A stretch of 64,000 nucleotides of DNA from Gymnogyps californianus (Eukaryota > Chordata > Aves > Accipitriformes > Cathartidae): assembly GCF_018139145.2 (NCBI RefSeq), contig NC_059471.1, positions 87,008,520 to 87,072,519 on the forward strand. The letters run 5' to 3'. Positions 13,101 through 27,248 of this stretch are shown here, one piece after another. Position 1 is the stretch's first letter, and the number at the start of each line of letters is the position of its first letter. The notes below the pieces were generated by a model. The model had not been told where the DNA came from. It searched no databases and worked only from the letters and a program-made list of their open reading frames with translations. The translations under genes and the position numbers were made by a program.

Positions 13101-16100
13101 TGTTGCTAGTCTCTTAGCTGGGAATTCATTTTTTTGATACTTGATGACGATGAATATTTTAATGTTATTATTCTCATTTGGCACTCTATGTAAGTAGTGT
13201 GGGACTTAAGTTCAGGAATATCAGAAGTACTTACTGCCTTCTTTTTTATTCATTTAGCAAAAACACATCTATGGCCTATTTTTAATACATTTTTAGATGA
13301 AATGTTTTATGTATTGTCAAGAATATTCAATTTCTTTCAAAAAATAAATGCCGTTATACATGGGACTGTGCTTGTAAAAGTTCATGCAATTAATATATCA
13401 GATGGAAAACTTGGGCTAAGAAGGACTTTGGGAGAAAATAGGTACAAATATCAATAAATCAAGAAGGCTCACATCAGATAATTCAAGATAATGGTGTCCT
13501 CTGTGTGTGAACAAGTAAAGTGGATTCAAGAAGATTTGAGAAAAATTATTTCCTTTTGCAACCTAAATTTAAATGTCTAAATGAGTTCTTATAGCACTGG
13601 GACTTGGTAAATGGCCTTACTTTCAGGTGTCAAGCAGAGAAGAATACCTGATCTTTATTGCTGCTTGTCTGTTTGCTAATAATGATGAGCATTGCCTAGC
13701 ATGTAAGAGAGAGACGGCTGCATTTGGATGAATTGAGGACTCCCATTGAAATGCCTTGGGAATATGCAGGACTCATGCTCTTTGACATGTTCTGAAGCAA
13801 TGGTGTCTAAGAAAGAGAGAAATTAAGATCTTCCCCTTGTACATTACACTGACTATGCATGCATTGTGTTGTTTTACAGTGAAACATTACTTTTGATTAA
13901 CAGGCAGTTCTAATGCCAAGGGCAAAGTATTCATTATTTAAGTACAAAGGGAAAAAATATCAAAAGTACAGTGGGGCACCCCACAAAGCAGCAGGCTGTG
14001 TTGTTTTGACCTCAGTGAGTCTTCCTGTCTTCTTTTCCGTGCATATGTGTGGCAACCAAGTCATTTTATGGATCAGTCTTGGTGGTTCTGATAATTCAGT
14101 TTCCCCTACTGTAGGAGAATGGAACTTAGGAGAATAAAAGCTTTAGTAGATCATTGCTCTTACTGAAAGTTTAACCATCTGTATTTTCTTTGTTGGAGAA
14201 TTAGGAAACAATTTTTAGCTCCTCACAAGCCGGTCAAGCACATCTGAGAACCAGGCTGTGTGGCAAGATGCGATACATGATCAGTCCTGGATCACCATTT
14301 TTGTTCTCTGTTAATATGTTGTAATAGAGTATATGACTGATTTGAGCAACTATTTGATTAGAAAGGGAAATGAATGGAAGGCATAACTCCAAATGCTTGA
14401 TTAACCTAGATCTTTAAGGGGCTTTGTTTCGAAGGCAGGAAATCAGGCGGCAGGCTCTGGAAGGATGTGGTTGGAGGCTGCTAGAATTGGGGAACTGCTC
14501 CTGTGTCTTGGGCCTAGAGTATTTGATTTACAGCGTGTTTGCGCGTAGTTTAGTTTTGGTGTGTGAATTCTAGAAGTTAAAGCCATGTGAAGATTGTGCT
14601 GGTGTGTTGTAGCAGGGACAGAGTGTGGGTGACACTTGCCCAAGGGCCAAGCCAGGAATGGCAGGCTGGCCTGGCACTGCGGCATCACTGCCTGCAGTAC
14701 CAACATGTTCCTCATGTCAGTCTCTTTGGAGGTGTGGCTACACCCTAAAATGGGTGAATGAGAACCAAAAATGCAACAAAACCAGTTTCAGAGAAGCTTT
14801 ATGCTATAAGCTGTGGCTCTTAGGAGACAGCTGGGGCTCAGCAGTCAGGTCGATCTTTTCTCCTCTGTGTAGCTTCAGATTTTTCAGACGTTTTCATTAG
14901 CAAGTAGAAATGTTCTCACTTCCTTGCAACTTAACGAGCAGAAGTCTTTTCAACATTAGGGATTGTTTGAAGACAACTATCAGAAAGGTGCTATCTCTCA
15001 AGAAGCAGCTAAATTAATGCATTCAGGTTTTTGTCAAATCCTGCTACTCGGTAGCAGTCATGTTGATCCATCGGAAAGTATTCAGACACGAATTTTAGAT
15101 GGACCACCAAATACCCAAGAGTCTTCCTCATCCCCTTGGCACAGGGATGCACACGCTGCAGAGCTTCCCTGTACTGGTCTGGCCCTCAGGCAAAGATTGG
15201 TGGGGAAGAGATGCATGATGGATTATCTCAACGTTCTGCAGTGCTCTTTGCTCCAGGCAAAAATGTGTAGTCAGCTACATGTCATTAGACTGAAAATCAA
15301 ACTGAATAGCTAGAATAGGGGTGGCTCCCAAAGCAGGACCTGATCCTGTACAACCCTGCACTAGTCCATGTCCTGAGCAAATGTGTTGCACTTCTAGGAT
15401 CTTTTTTGGCACAACGGGCCTGTTTCTGCTCCCCGATTACTCTGTTCTGGGGAGTGCACCCAGGTCTTGATTTTAGTGTCTTTTCATGCTCAGTAAGCAT
15501 TTGTGTGCCGTGAGTGACTCCCTACAGTTTCTGAACTCAGGTACATTGAGCTGGATCTGCTGCTGCAGTCGGGGCCCAGCTTACACATTTGCAGTGCTAC
15601 CGCCTTTCTTGTTCTGTAGAGCTCTTTGCAGCTTGTTTTAGGGGCTGGCAAGATCTGTGAACTTTCAGGTAGCTCAGCAGCATATGAACGGTCTTGGAGT
15701 AGGAGAGACGCTATGATGTGGCACTGCCGTTTTGTGTGTCACTGCATGGGGCACTGTAGTCAAGTGTCCCATGAAGAGACAGGTTCCTAGCTGAGGGCAT
15801 CTCTAGCAGCCCCTCCTCGTCATGCGACCTACCATGGCAGAGGTACTCTGGGAGTGAGGTTAAGAGGCACTGACAGCTAGTCACTCCTGGATGTATGGCG
15901 TTAGGCATATTCACACTCCCATTATTCCCTTAGAATTTGTCTCTGGCACAAATGCTTTCCCTTGTTTCCAGTCTCTTACAGTGCTGTAATAATTAACAGC
16001 ATCTGTTGATATGCTGCACCCAGAGAAGGATGCAAGTCTTCCTCCCTTCCATTGTTCCCTCTTCTCCTCTCCCCTCCCAGATGTAATGGAGGCATTGCTA

Positions 16101-16256
16101 GCATACCTGTTACTAGGTGTTGCCAGATAGGCATTCATAGCGCAGTATACTACAAGAACTCAGGGCTCTGTTCGGGGTTCAGGAGCAGTTGGTATCATTC
16201 ACAGGTGGAAAAGCCATGGCTACCACAGCTCTCCAAATCTTAAGATTTCTGGGTAG

Positions 16257-16670
<414 letters not shown>

Positions 16671-18250
16671 TAGTTCAAGAAACTCCTGACATGTAATGTA
16701 TGAACAATTTAGCATTTTAAACCAGAGGCAAGATAAAGAGCAAATAGGATGGTGCTTGTTAAATAAATTGGTATCAGAGATTTAAGGCTTGCATATCTGT
16801 CTTTATAGAAGAAAAGTTTATCTGAAATCACAAAAGAACTAGACTGGGTTTGGTTTGGAATGTAAAACAGTTATATATGTGAAAGCAGTAATTGAGTGCC
16901 GGTTGCCCTTTACAAACAAAATGTCCTGATATTAACCATGTCATTTTTCACTGATCCTTTCATGCAAATTATGTTTTAGATGATTATTTGAGCTTGCTGA
17001 AACATAGCTGCTTGTATTTCACAGTAGAAAGGATTAAGTACTGAAATAATTATCTTATGTGTAAATAATACATACATCTTTGATGGAGCATACAGAGGGA
17101 TTTTAGTAATGGTCTTTTCAGTCAGGTCGCGTCATGCATAACTGGGATTATCCCCTCGGTGAGGGGTGTGGTGCTGACTTCACCGTTCTTATGAACTTTT
17201 TGTGTATGCCTGTAAAGATTAGTGATAGATTGGGCACACTGTCTGCATTCTCCACTGTAGGAAGGATTGTCAACAGCTCTGCTAAGATATACTTGACTGC
17301 CTAAAGTGGTGTTTTGTGGATTTTTTAATGCATACTACTTTTCCAAGCCTCAGAAGCAGCTTTAAGAAAGCTGAATCCCAGCAGAGGCAATCAAAGATGG
17401 TAGGCTGAAAAGCTCTTCAGAAGGGCTTGTGGATTCTCAGTATGCAGCAGCTTTTCTGAATATCCTGTTGTTGCATCTTTGGGAGATAGAAGTGAGGGGT
17501 AATGAAGAGAAGAGAAAAAAAAAAACAGGGGCAAAAGAAAAAGTAAAAAAGGGGAGAAAAGCTTTTCCATACAGGAAGACATTTGGTTTTAAACACATCT
17601 TAGATTCTCTTCTTTAGAGTAGTATTTCTAAGAATGTTGCGAAGTGGCTCAGTGCGGTAAGTTAACTCATCTACTCGTTTTTTGAATAATGGAAAGGATG
17701 CAATCCTAAAAAAAAAATGCTACTGATATAGAAGGGAACATAGATTTATTCACAAAGTACTTTTCTCATCAGACAGTGCAAAAGGAAACAAGAAAGTAAA
17801 TACTTTAATTAACTGAGACAAAATCTAAGTTAGGGTGAACACTGATGACCATTCTTCCCAGGCACACAGGCAGACAGATTGTGGCTCTTTCACAAATAAC
17901 CTATTTTCACAGAAAAAAACTTGTTTATTAGCTGAAATTTCTTTTCTTCCCGGGTATGTAATTACGGATGTTATCTTTAGACAAACAAACACAACTTGTC
18001 TTTGTAGCTCCCTTATCTTAGGCAAAAGTGTATGGAACTAAGTTGAATATAAAATAAGGAATTAGTAGCAAAGGCTAACACTGCATCCTTAATTCATGCA
18101 GCAAGTCTCTACCTTCCCGGTCCTTGTTGCGCATACAGTGTTGTCTGCTTTTCCGAGTTTGTCTTAAAGAAAACTTCATCACTGAAATACAATAGCATGT
18201 GTTCAGATCACAGCTTCTAATTTAAACTGAGGTTTCTGCAGTCTCACAAT

Positions 18251-18270
18251 TGGCTCCTGATGGCTCCTGA
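18251..18270 (+). repeat. 10-bp tandem duplication
   Basis: TGGCTCCTGA occurs twice in direct succession in intron 2. Confidence 0.85.
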
Positions 18271-21200
18271 GGGATACAAAATGTGATTGTTATATTGATT
18301 TTAGTGGCCTTAATTTGAATTTATTGTTTGCCAATCAGATAAACCTCTTAGGAAATTTAATTCAGAGACAATCCTTTTGGCTATACTGGTTCTATACTTA
18401 CAGGCTTTCCTTTTTTTATTGCATCAGTAAGTATCTGTCCTGCTTAGTGCTTGCCCATCCTTCTGATTAGCCTCTAATGTTGACTGTATTGCTTAGGAGA
18501 ACTTTAAGCCTATGACTCTCCAACGTAGGATAACTGCTAGTGCAGGTAGTCACTGTGCAAGGTTTTTTTAATGAAAATTATCTGATTATTTTTTCTGTTT
18601 CACTGGAGTTTGACAGAGGTTTCATGACAGAATTTGGCATGAGTTACAAGTGTATGATCCAACTGAGTTAACACCTGTTTGGATGCTGGAGATGATGGGT
18701 GGCATGATGGGGTAGGAATAGTAATGTTAATTTTGCCTTGCAAGCATAATCTCTGATTGATTTTAAACTAATCATTAAAAAACAAAACGATTGACACTTC
18801 TGATTCTCCTCCCCATTCTCTCCGAGTTAGTGTGTGACCACCTAAACAGTTTTTGGCATTGAGGACAATTGAGGGGGACAGAACCACCTTCCACTGTTCA
18901 TTCCTGCTCCCACTCTGCAGGGGAGAGTTTCCAAGACAGAGTTGCCATCAATGAGGAAAGCTTCTGCAATGTTGATAGCTGATGTGTTTTAAGAGCTGCT
19001 TTCTTCCTGCCCCCCCTTCCCAGCATTTTTGGGGGGCAAACTTCTACTTGCAGTTTCTGCCCTGTCAGCTGTGGATATGGCAAATGGCAAACCAGCTGCT
19101 TGCGTTGCATGCCTGTAGTTCACAGGGCAACATTTTCTTCCTAGAGGAAAGTGGAGAGCCTGAACAAGCATATTAGGCTGGTATGGAGAGAGCATGGGAC
19201 CTCCTTAACCCAAGTGGAGGCTATTGAACAGCACTAAATAGACAAACTACTTGTCGCAATAATAGTTGGGAACCAGTTATGATTGATAGCACTATTTAAA
19301 GGATGCTCTTTATTGATTTTTGACAGAAGCTGGGTGTGTGGCTATGGTCTCTCACAGTATTCCCCTCCTGTCATAAGCACTTGCAACAAATGGATGCTCC
19401 AGTGCTCGTTAGCTGATCAGAGAACAAATGGTGGCCTGTGCTATCCATCTTAGTAGAGTCTGTCTTGGCTGCCAGCCGGCCATACTGTGCTCTTGACAGA
19501 AGAGCAAACATCCTGGAGGTGAGATTCACAGGCTTTCTTTTCCTATAGTGCTTCAGAGAAGGAGGAATAAATATTTTTGCCCAGCTGCTACTGCTGTTAC
19601 AGGTCACGCTCACTAATAATGGTGGGGGCGTACATACCGCATGCCATCACTGAAACTGAACGTGCTCCAGGAGAGAGCGGGCAATGTAACTAATGTGGTT
19701 TGTCTCTTCCCTCTTTCCTTCAGTCTGTGAAGGTGGGAACATGTTCAATAGATTATCTTGCCTCGGTGCAGTTTTGTGTTCTATAAAATCTGTATGTCAG
19801 AAAGGGCAAGGTAAATGAAATGTTCTCTGTGCCTAAAAGAAAGAAGTAGTGAGGTCTGTGATGGTATTTTGTTGCTGCTAAGAGTTTGTTGCATGGTTTT
19901 CGATCAGTCCTTGAGAAACCACCATGACGGATATATGCCTGTAGAGTAGTTATATTTCCAGCAAGGCACATCTCTTGTCCTTCCCTTTCTGTTCAAACTG
20001 GAACATGAAACCGAGATCACACTGGTGGCACCAACAGGTAGATGCCTGCTTGATGTGGATGTGCATGTTTATTCATACCTACAAAATCTCAAAAAATAAT
20101 TGACATCTCAAAACTGGTTGAAAAATGGTAAACTAAGAAACTGCATGTCCAGCTCTAGAGATAGAGGAGAAATTGTGCTGAGTTAGGTACCATGGTATTT
20201 TTTGTCCAGGCTACTCCCAGGTAATAAAACATACACTTGATCATCAGTTATAAAAATTACCACCCAGATCTAGCCTCAACATGATCCTTTTCAGTATGTG
20301 TGTGCCAGTAAAACTAGGCTAGACTGCTTTACATTTCATCAGTAAACAAACAACAGTGTAGCAGACCTTCATCCACACATAAAATGTGACTAGCCTTGTT
20401 TCTTTGATGGTTGCTTTAAGAACTGGATGTGAATTAACAATGCCAACAGAAAGTAAATTGAGAAAAGATGGAGGTGATGCTTATGAAAAGAGAAATGCAT
20501 ACTGAAGAACAGATTACTTAGACAATGCCATCAGATCACTGTATCAGTCTTTGAGTTCGGAGTGCATCTGGAGGTCTTGTAGCTCCTGAAATAACTGATT
20601 GTGCTGCAGAAAGCAAAGAAATGCACGTAATTCTTTTTCCATCATCTGTTTGTCAGGAGATGGAGTTTCATTTATCGAAACTGGGTATGACCATATTTTG
20701 CTGAGTGTCCATGGACTCTAAATTTTATGTGTCCTTGGTATCATATTTTTCCCAGAAAACGCTACCCTTTGCCTCACTGCCTGGAGAATACAAAGACTGA
20801 AGACTGCACAGCCAAAGATTTCTTCTTCCATCTTTAAGAAAATGACCTAGTTTACCTGACATATTACCACAATGCCTTAATGCGTGAGGATTTTTTTTTT
20901 TTTGCTTTACTTCTCCAAAATATCACGTACATTTTGTTTGCATGGAGATTAAATTAGTTTCGTTTGATTTTGAACATTTTCAAGTATTTTTTAAAAGGAG
21001 ACCTTAAAGTGGGAAATATTTTGTTCTGGGAAGATAAGAATATTTAGAAAACTTCACAAATAACGTTTGGATGCTTTAAAGTTTTTCTTAAACAGAGAAC
21101 TTAGTAAAGTCCCTGTGAATTTGCAAAATACTTCTTCAGGGGATCTGCCTTTGTGTAGAATAGAGTTTGGTTAAAAAACAAAACAAAACAGTTTTTGCTT

Positions 21201-22066
21201 TGTACAGCATACTGGTTTCAGTACTGGTTTCATTCTAGTTATTTAAATCTGCTATGGCTGCACAGGAATTTATTATACACTGTATATTTGAATCTATAAG
21301 GCTAGAAGATTGCAGCAGATGAAATAGCATTATTATGTGGCAGAGAAAACATTGGTGTGCACTAACAGCATGAAATTACTTATCTTTTACCACTAATACA
21401 AAACATTTATATGCAAATGAATGTAAAAAATAGACCTACTTTACCCATGAATGAATCGATTCCTCTTAAGAATTATGCCTTTTATCTTAATTTCATCTTC
21501 TTGCCATTTCTCACACAGAAATCCTTTCCTTTGCCCTTATCACTAGTCAGATCTTAAAACTACTTTTGTCAGTAATAGTGAATATTAGACTTAATCACCG
21601 TAGTGCTAAATGAGGAAGACTTCATTTCGGAATGGAGATTTGTATGTACTGGAGTTGGGATTTATTGTTAATATTCTGCATGCTCATAGCATAAAAATTA
21701 CTTACCCTTTTTATTATTGCCCTTTGCAAGTTAAAAGTTCTGCTTATGCATCATCTGCCTTCCTGTCTTCAGCTTGAGCTAACTTAACTGCAGAGAAGGA
21801 AATCCTGAAGTCCATCACCAGATCAATAAAGCTAATGAATAGATCATGTTGAAAATGTTTGTTGCTGTTGTTAGTAGATATTTTATACAGAACTGCAGTA
21901 AACCCTGTGGTATGCCAAAGGCAGTAAATATGTCTGTATGCAAAGGGTGAATGTCCTTCCTCCCACCCGCCTTGAGAATCAGTTATGGATCCTAGATACT
22001 TTTCTTAGTTGCTTTTTTCTTTGAGCTGTTTGGAGTTTTGGGCAAGTATGAAATATATGCCCTGGT

Positions 22067-22122
22067 TCATAGAGTCATAGCATGGTTTGGGTTGGAAGGG
22101 ACCTTTAAAGATCCAGCCCCCT
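22067..22122 (-). mobile_element. CR1 LINE 3' tail fragment
   Basis: The sequence TCATAGAGTCATAGCATGG followed by TTTGGGTTGGAAGGGACC and TTTAAAGATC is the reverse complement of the conserved CR1 3' end, with its short terminal octamer-like repeat. Only some 55 bp remain, so the copy is severely truncated, as is usual for CR1 in birds. It supports an avian (at least sauropsid) origin for the window. Confidence 0.85.
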
Positions 22123-22204
22123 AGTTAAAAGCAGACTGGATAAAAAGGGCTGTTACAATGTAAAATGTTTTAAAGAGGTAGTGTGTTCATAACAATCTCT
22201 TTCC

Positions 22205-22221
22205 TTTTTTTTTTTTTTTTT
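22205..22221 (+). repeat. T17 homopolymer
   Basis: Seventeen T residues about 85 bp downstream of the CR1 fragment, in intron 2. Simple homopolymer; no target duplication was found to make it the tail of a retroposed copy. Confidence 0.9.
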
Positions 22222-22520
22222 GAAACTGCTGATTAGCTGTTGAAGACTTTGTGAAATGCAGGTAACTGAATATGTAACTGGTAGTTTGAATTCTGGAGAA
22301 ATAAGAGCACTTGGCTGGCTAGGGACAAAATTACATGAGAAAGTAGAAAAACAAAAAAATAATGAGCACTTGGTCTTGCAGAGTCTGCTGATTGAATACA
22401 AGTAAGAAGAATAGTTTATATAATTGCTCTATTAGTGCTACAAAGCATGACCAAGGCTTGGCTTTTTGATGTGTTGCTTGATTGTGCTGCAGAAAAAGAA
22501 GGGCATTTTTCAGGAAAGGG

Positions 22521-22534
22521 GATGATGATGATGA
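22521..22534. repeat. Short (GAT)n microsatellite
   Basis: Four to five GAT units in intron 2. Confidence 0.8.
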
Positions 22535-25500
22535 TTATGAATCTTTCCTGGGTTCTGCAGGGCTATAAGTATCATGCACCTGAGTTTTTTCTGACTGTAA
22601 ACATTTAGAACAAATATTTATACTCTTTGAAACCATTTGCCTTTTAATCAGTATGTGTTTAATAATTGCAGTAAATGATAAGTGTCATTTGAGCTATCTG
22701 GCTTTTTCTCCTTATCTACTTATTCTGTGTTTATGAAACAGATGTGTAAGGATCATGTGTTGTGCACTTCTAAATTACCTCATATGTCAGTGCTATTTGA
22801 AGGAGAGATAACCTTAGTGTTGGCATTTCGTGACACTGGAAGAACGGCCGTTAGAAATATATGTTGTAGGCAGATCTGATGAGGTACAAAGTTACATAAG
22901 GCACCTTCCATATGACAAGCTGTGTTCTCAGTTGCTTGCAGCTTTGGGCTGGTAAGCTATCTGCCTCATACTTTGTGGGATGTGTTCAGCCAAATGTTTT
23001 GGAGAATGAGGTTCAGATGCATTTTGTTCGTTTTTAAAAACAACTTCGGAGACAAAGGTTGGAATTTTTCTTGGTGAATTTTTGGCCGCCCCAAATTTTG
23101 AGGCATGATTTTGAAATGGCTGCCACGTGCCATGGTATCCATGTGACACTGTTTTGCTTATTCATTTAAAAACTTCCCCAGGCTTCCCGAGAACTGAGGA
23201 CTCTATGAACTTTATTGTTTCCAGGTTGCTTGTTTAAAAGCAATAAATAATACATACAGAAAGGATGCTCAAGAATTAAATATGGAAGGTGAAAGCACTG
23301 AAAAATAGTGAGGAGCAGAATTAAGCTTACCTGAGGTTATCTTAAGTCAATTTCTTAGCAGTCATATGCTATTCTTGCCTAAAGTTCCTGCATTCAGTCT
23401 GTAAATAAGTGGAAAAAGACATTTTAAAAAGTTGCATTAGAGAGAAAACTTACGATTTCATCCTTGTGATTGTTATCCATATTACAGAGAGATATCAGGC
23501 ATAACTGAGAAGTTACATTTCTTTACACATAATTTTTTATACACTGCACATAATTTATTACACAGTACAGCTATCTAAACTATAATATTTGTCTTTTCAA
23601 AAGGTTGCCATTTTTTCCCTTGTTTAAAAATCAATATTTGTGTGTGTGGCAACAAACATTTGCCAAAGAAAAATAAACGTTTGTCTTCCGTAGTTTATAC
23701 AGTCATGGTTGCCTTCTCCAGAGGGCCAGCAGAAATTAATCGATGTAAGCACTGCTATCTGCCCTGCCTGCCTGGAGAAACTGTTTTTATTTTCTTTTTG
23801 CCCCCAAGCACCAGTGTTACAGTAGTATTTTCAGTTCCCATCTTGTGTCTCTTCAGTAGGAGTTAGCACTGGTCGCTGCATACCCTTTGCTCCACATAGT
23901 TTCCAGCAGCTTTCTGGGCTGAAGATAAGGAACAGTCATTTAGGTAGGTAGGCAGAGGGGCCATATTCTCATTTCTCTATCTTGGCCTGTTTGTAGGGGT
24001 CAAACGATGTCATTGAACTTGATGTGGCCTTTGTGCTTGGAAATGTAGAGGCATTCGTGGTTGCATAAAAGTTGTGATCAAGACATCTGTTCTAAGGGAT
24101 TTCTGGATTTGTTAATGGGACTGTGGCTATGTCTGTATTGCGTATTGCAGTGTGTTTAGATCTGGACGACTTTTGGTATCTGAACTTGGCTTTTTTACTT
24201 AGCTGAGATGTCTTTGCATTTGCAACGGGCAGCATAAAAATACCCTAAACTAAAGATCTCAGCAGCTTCTAGACACCCCGTCTGAGCCAGCAGAGATAGT
24301 TAGCATTATATGAGTTAGGAACACTTTACTTTTTAACCTGTGCTAGCAGTGTGACGTGCACTTCCCTGCCAGCAAGGGTTAACTGAATTTAACACAGGAA
24401 AGAGATGAAATGAGCTCTGATTTTTTTTATTTTTTTCTTAATCGGAGGAAGGAGGGGGTAACAACTAATGAACATTGATCAAGCTAATCCAAGAAAATTT
24501 CACTTTACTTCCAAAGTTTGGTTAGCGAACTCTCTTCCTACCCTGTGGTGCTGGTGCAAGGATGGGCTGGCAGAAGGACTAGGCTGGCTCTCCTCACCAA
24601 AAAAAAACCCCAAAACTCATCAGTGGTGATTAGAGCTGCTGCTTGTCAGTGTGTGAAGAAAAGAGCTGCAATTCATCACTCACACTGTCATGTGAAGCCA
24701 CAGAAAAGTAATTAGCAGGTAAAATGTCTATTAATAGCTCCCACCACCTTTAGTTCGAACACCTGCTGACAAGCTATTACTCTGTGTAGCTTAGCTTCAT
24801 CAAGTTCTTGTTTTGTGATTGCCAGAAGAGACTCCATTAGAGCTGTTTCTGTTGAGGCAGGGCGTCTTTGAAGAGACTCTTGCTCTGTGGCCTCTCGTTG
24901 AGAAAGCGGATGCGTACACTTGCTTCACTTCTCGTAATCTCCACAAGCATGCAGAGATTTCTTTGTGGTTCTTTCAGTGGCTGTGAATTTATTTTGACTA
25001 ATGAAAGCATAACTTGTGTTAGTGCCGGCTAAATGCAGAGTAGGGGAAAACAAAGAATTGTCTCCTTTGCCTGCAATTATCTTCTTATGGTGCTTGAAAA
25101 TATATGCAGTGCATTTCTAAGAAAACCATATTGTTAATAGCATATTATCGCATATAAAGTATGATTAAACTTGGCAGTTATTATTTGAGCAAGCTTTTTT
25201 CCCAATATTAGAACATGCAACTCTTTGTTCATTTTTAACGGGGGCCAGAAATATTAGTGACAAACAAAGTGGGGATTTTGTTAGCTTGGCTGCTGTTTTA
25301 GGATCCTTCTACTTGAAGGCTTCAGTAAACACAGCTGCCCAAAAATACATTCTGCCTGAAATTTATCTCTCTATTTTCCATCCCTGGCTTTATCTGTCTC
25401 ATATTACAGGTGGAGGCTCTACCGAAATCAGTGTCATTCCTCACGTAAGACTGAATTTTATATGTAGCTTAGGCGTTACATTTGTCCCCCAGTTTTTTAT

Positions 25501-25824
25501 GTTAAAGAACTCACACACATTTGATGAATATGTGTGAAAATAGACTTTGTATCTGTTAACATTGTCTCTTCCTTTCCACATATCCGATGGTGAAAAAAGA
25601 CATCTGAATAAGAGTGCATCTGTAGGTGGCCGTCACTTGAAATGTTAACAGGAGGCCACTAAGCTTTTATAGGAGCAGATTTTCTAAAGAAGCATATACA
25701 TAAATGCAGCCTATTTTCCTGTTGTAGAATAAATTTTTGAGTATCATTTTGCTCGGTCCTCAGTGTTCAATATTGCAGGTTTTCTTTTTGGTGGTGCTTT
25801 ACTTTCTGGTGGGACTGGAGGCCT

Positions 25825-26290
25825 GTAACGTTGCCCGTCAGGGTTTCCGCTGTGGTGGGCACGGCCCACCAGCGCAGCCTGGTACACAACACCCGCCCCT
25901 CTAAGTGGATAAGGTACAGACAAGGTGACGAAGTGGGGGATGGAGAAAGAGAGGGAGGTGAAATAATTTGGGGTTGTCGAGGAGGAGCGTTGGGATCCAG
26001 CCTGGGCCTCAGCGTGGTCTCCCCCAGCTGTGGGCCCTGTGCGCAGCCTGCGCCCGCCCCCGCCTTAGTTTGCCTCGTGTGGTTTGAAGGCGAGCGCAGA
26101 ATTTGGATAATCGCTCTCAGCTTCTTAGGAGCAGCCCCCTGAATTAAGAAGTTCAACATTTCAGTGTGTCAGAAAGAAGGAAACCCTGTAAGGAGCCCTG
26201 TGGCCAGCCTGCGGTTTGCGGTCGTTCCGCCCGTGTTTGGGGGAGGTGAGTGCCATGTTGCACAGGTGTCGTGGGGCTCGCCTGTGGTGG
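25825..26290 (+). promoter_or_regulatory. CpG-dense patch in intron 2, possible alternative promoter or first exon
   Basis: In otherwise CpG-poor intron sequence this patch holds over twenty CpG dinucleotides. A segment at 26037-26064 combines an NRF1-like half-palindrome (GTGCGCAGCCTGCGCC) with GC-box sequence (CCCGCCCCCGCC). At 26243-26251 there is a strong + strand splice donor, GAG|GTGAGT, with GT at 26246-26247. It lies 2.3 kb upstream of exon 3. No in-frame ATG is seen between the last stop and the donor, so any exon here would be 5' untranslated. Long ORFs on both strands here (130 and 103 codons) follow from high GC. Promoter function is inference only. Confidence 0.35.
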
Positions 26291-26493
26291 AGTTTTGGTT
26301 TGGCTGACCTGTAAGACATTTTGTGTGACGTATCTTTCATCCAGAATATCTTTCATTTGTTGCTTCCCCCGTTAATTTTGCTAAAATGAGCTAGATGCTC
26401 AAGAAGCAGGATGAAATAAGAACAAACCTGGTATTTTTTTCCAGCTTACTCCTACCCAGTCCGCAATCTCCATCATGCTCTCTCAGCCACAGC

Positions 26494-26510
26494 AACCACA
26501 GAAAACCACA
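26494..26510 (-). promoter_or_regulatory. Paired RUNX-type motifs
   Basis: AACCACA, the reverse complement of the RUNX consensus TGTGGTT, occurs twice, at 26494-26500 and 26504-26510. The spacing is 10 bp, about one helical turn, and the pair lies roughly 200 bp downstream of the CpG-dense patch. Two 7-mers can occur by chance, so this is a weak call. Confidence 0.25.
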
Positions 26511-27217
26511 GAAAAACCAAATTTATTTTTATCTGATGTTTATCTCTTTAATTTGGACTGATTTAATAAGTTATTAGTTATGAGCTGTTTAGCTGCATAA
26601 TAAAGTACATTTTACTTTTCCGTCCCAATTTATTGTTTTCATCTTGTAATTTTTTATTTATAACCTAACTCTATCTGTTGTATAATTGCTATTGAATATT
26701 TACATGGTGGAAAAGTCACTGCCCAAACATACAATTTATCTAATTGGGAACTGAACATGGAGGGAGAGGACAGCGCCTGTGCAGAAACTCTGCAGTTGAG
26801 AAACATGCCTGCAAAGCCTTCCTTGCCCAAAATATGGATGTTCACAGAAGTTACAGTAGTGGTTTTTAAAGCGCAACCTTAGCATACGGTCACTTCCCCC
26901 TTAAGCCGAGTCCCAAAGAGCATCCTTTGCTGTGGAAAGATGGCTGTCATTTTAGCGGCTCCCTTACACAGTATGTTCGGTTTACAAGTGTGAAGAGGGT
27001 CTGGCTGGGAGACGGCAGACAAGCTGTGTGCTGAAGTCTCTCCTTTCCGTGATGATCTCCCATTTGCTTGGGAGTGGACGTTGTGGGAGGGCTGGGGGCT
27101 CACTGGGGCTAGCTTCAGTGTAATGTTCCTGCAGTCCCTGTGTAATTAAAGAGGAGATTAAGTTCATTTAGTAGATGGTTGGGATTAGGAGCATGACAAC
27201 TGCTGTAGGTAATCACA

Positions 27218-27248
27218 CCCCCCCCCCCGCCCCCCCCCCCCCCCCCCC
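27218..27248 (+). repeat. Poly-C tract with one G (C11-G-C19)
   Basis: A 31-bp tract of C interrupted by one G at 27229, on the + strand of intron 2, about 1.3 kb upstream of exon 3. Preceded by CACA. Confidence 0.95.

Noticed and set aside
14963..15313. 116-codon + strand ORF
   Set aside because: No recognisable domain, no splice or promoter context, and a length expected by chance in intronic DNA of this size.
25767..26159. 130-codon - strand ORF and overlapping 103-codon + strand ORF
   Set aside because: Both follow from the CpG- and GC-rich patch, where stop codons are scarce; the patch is better described as a possible regulatory region.
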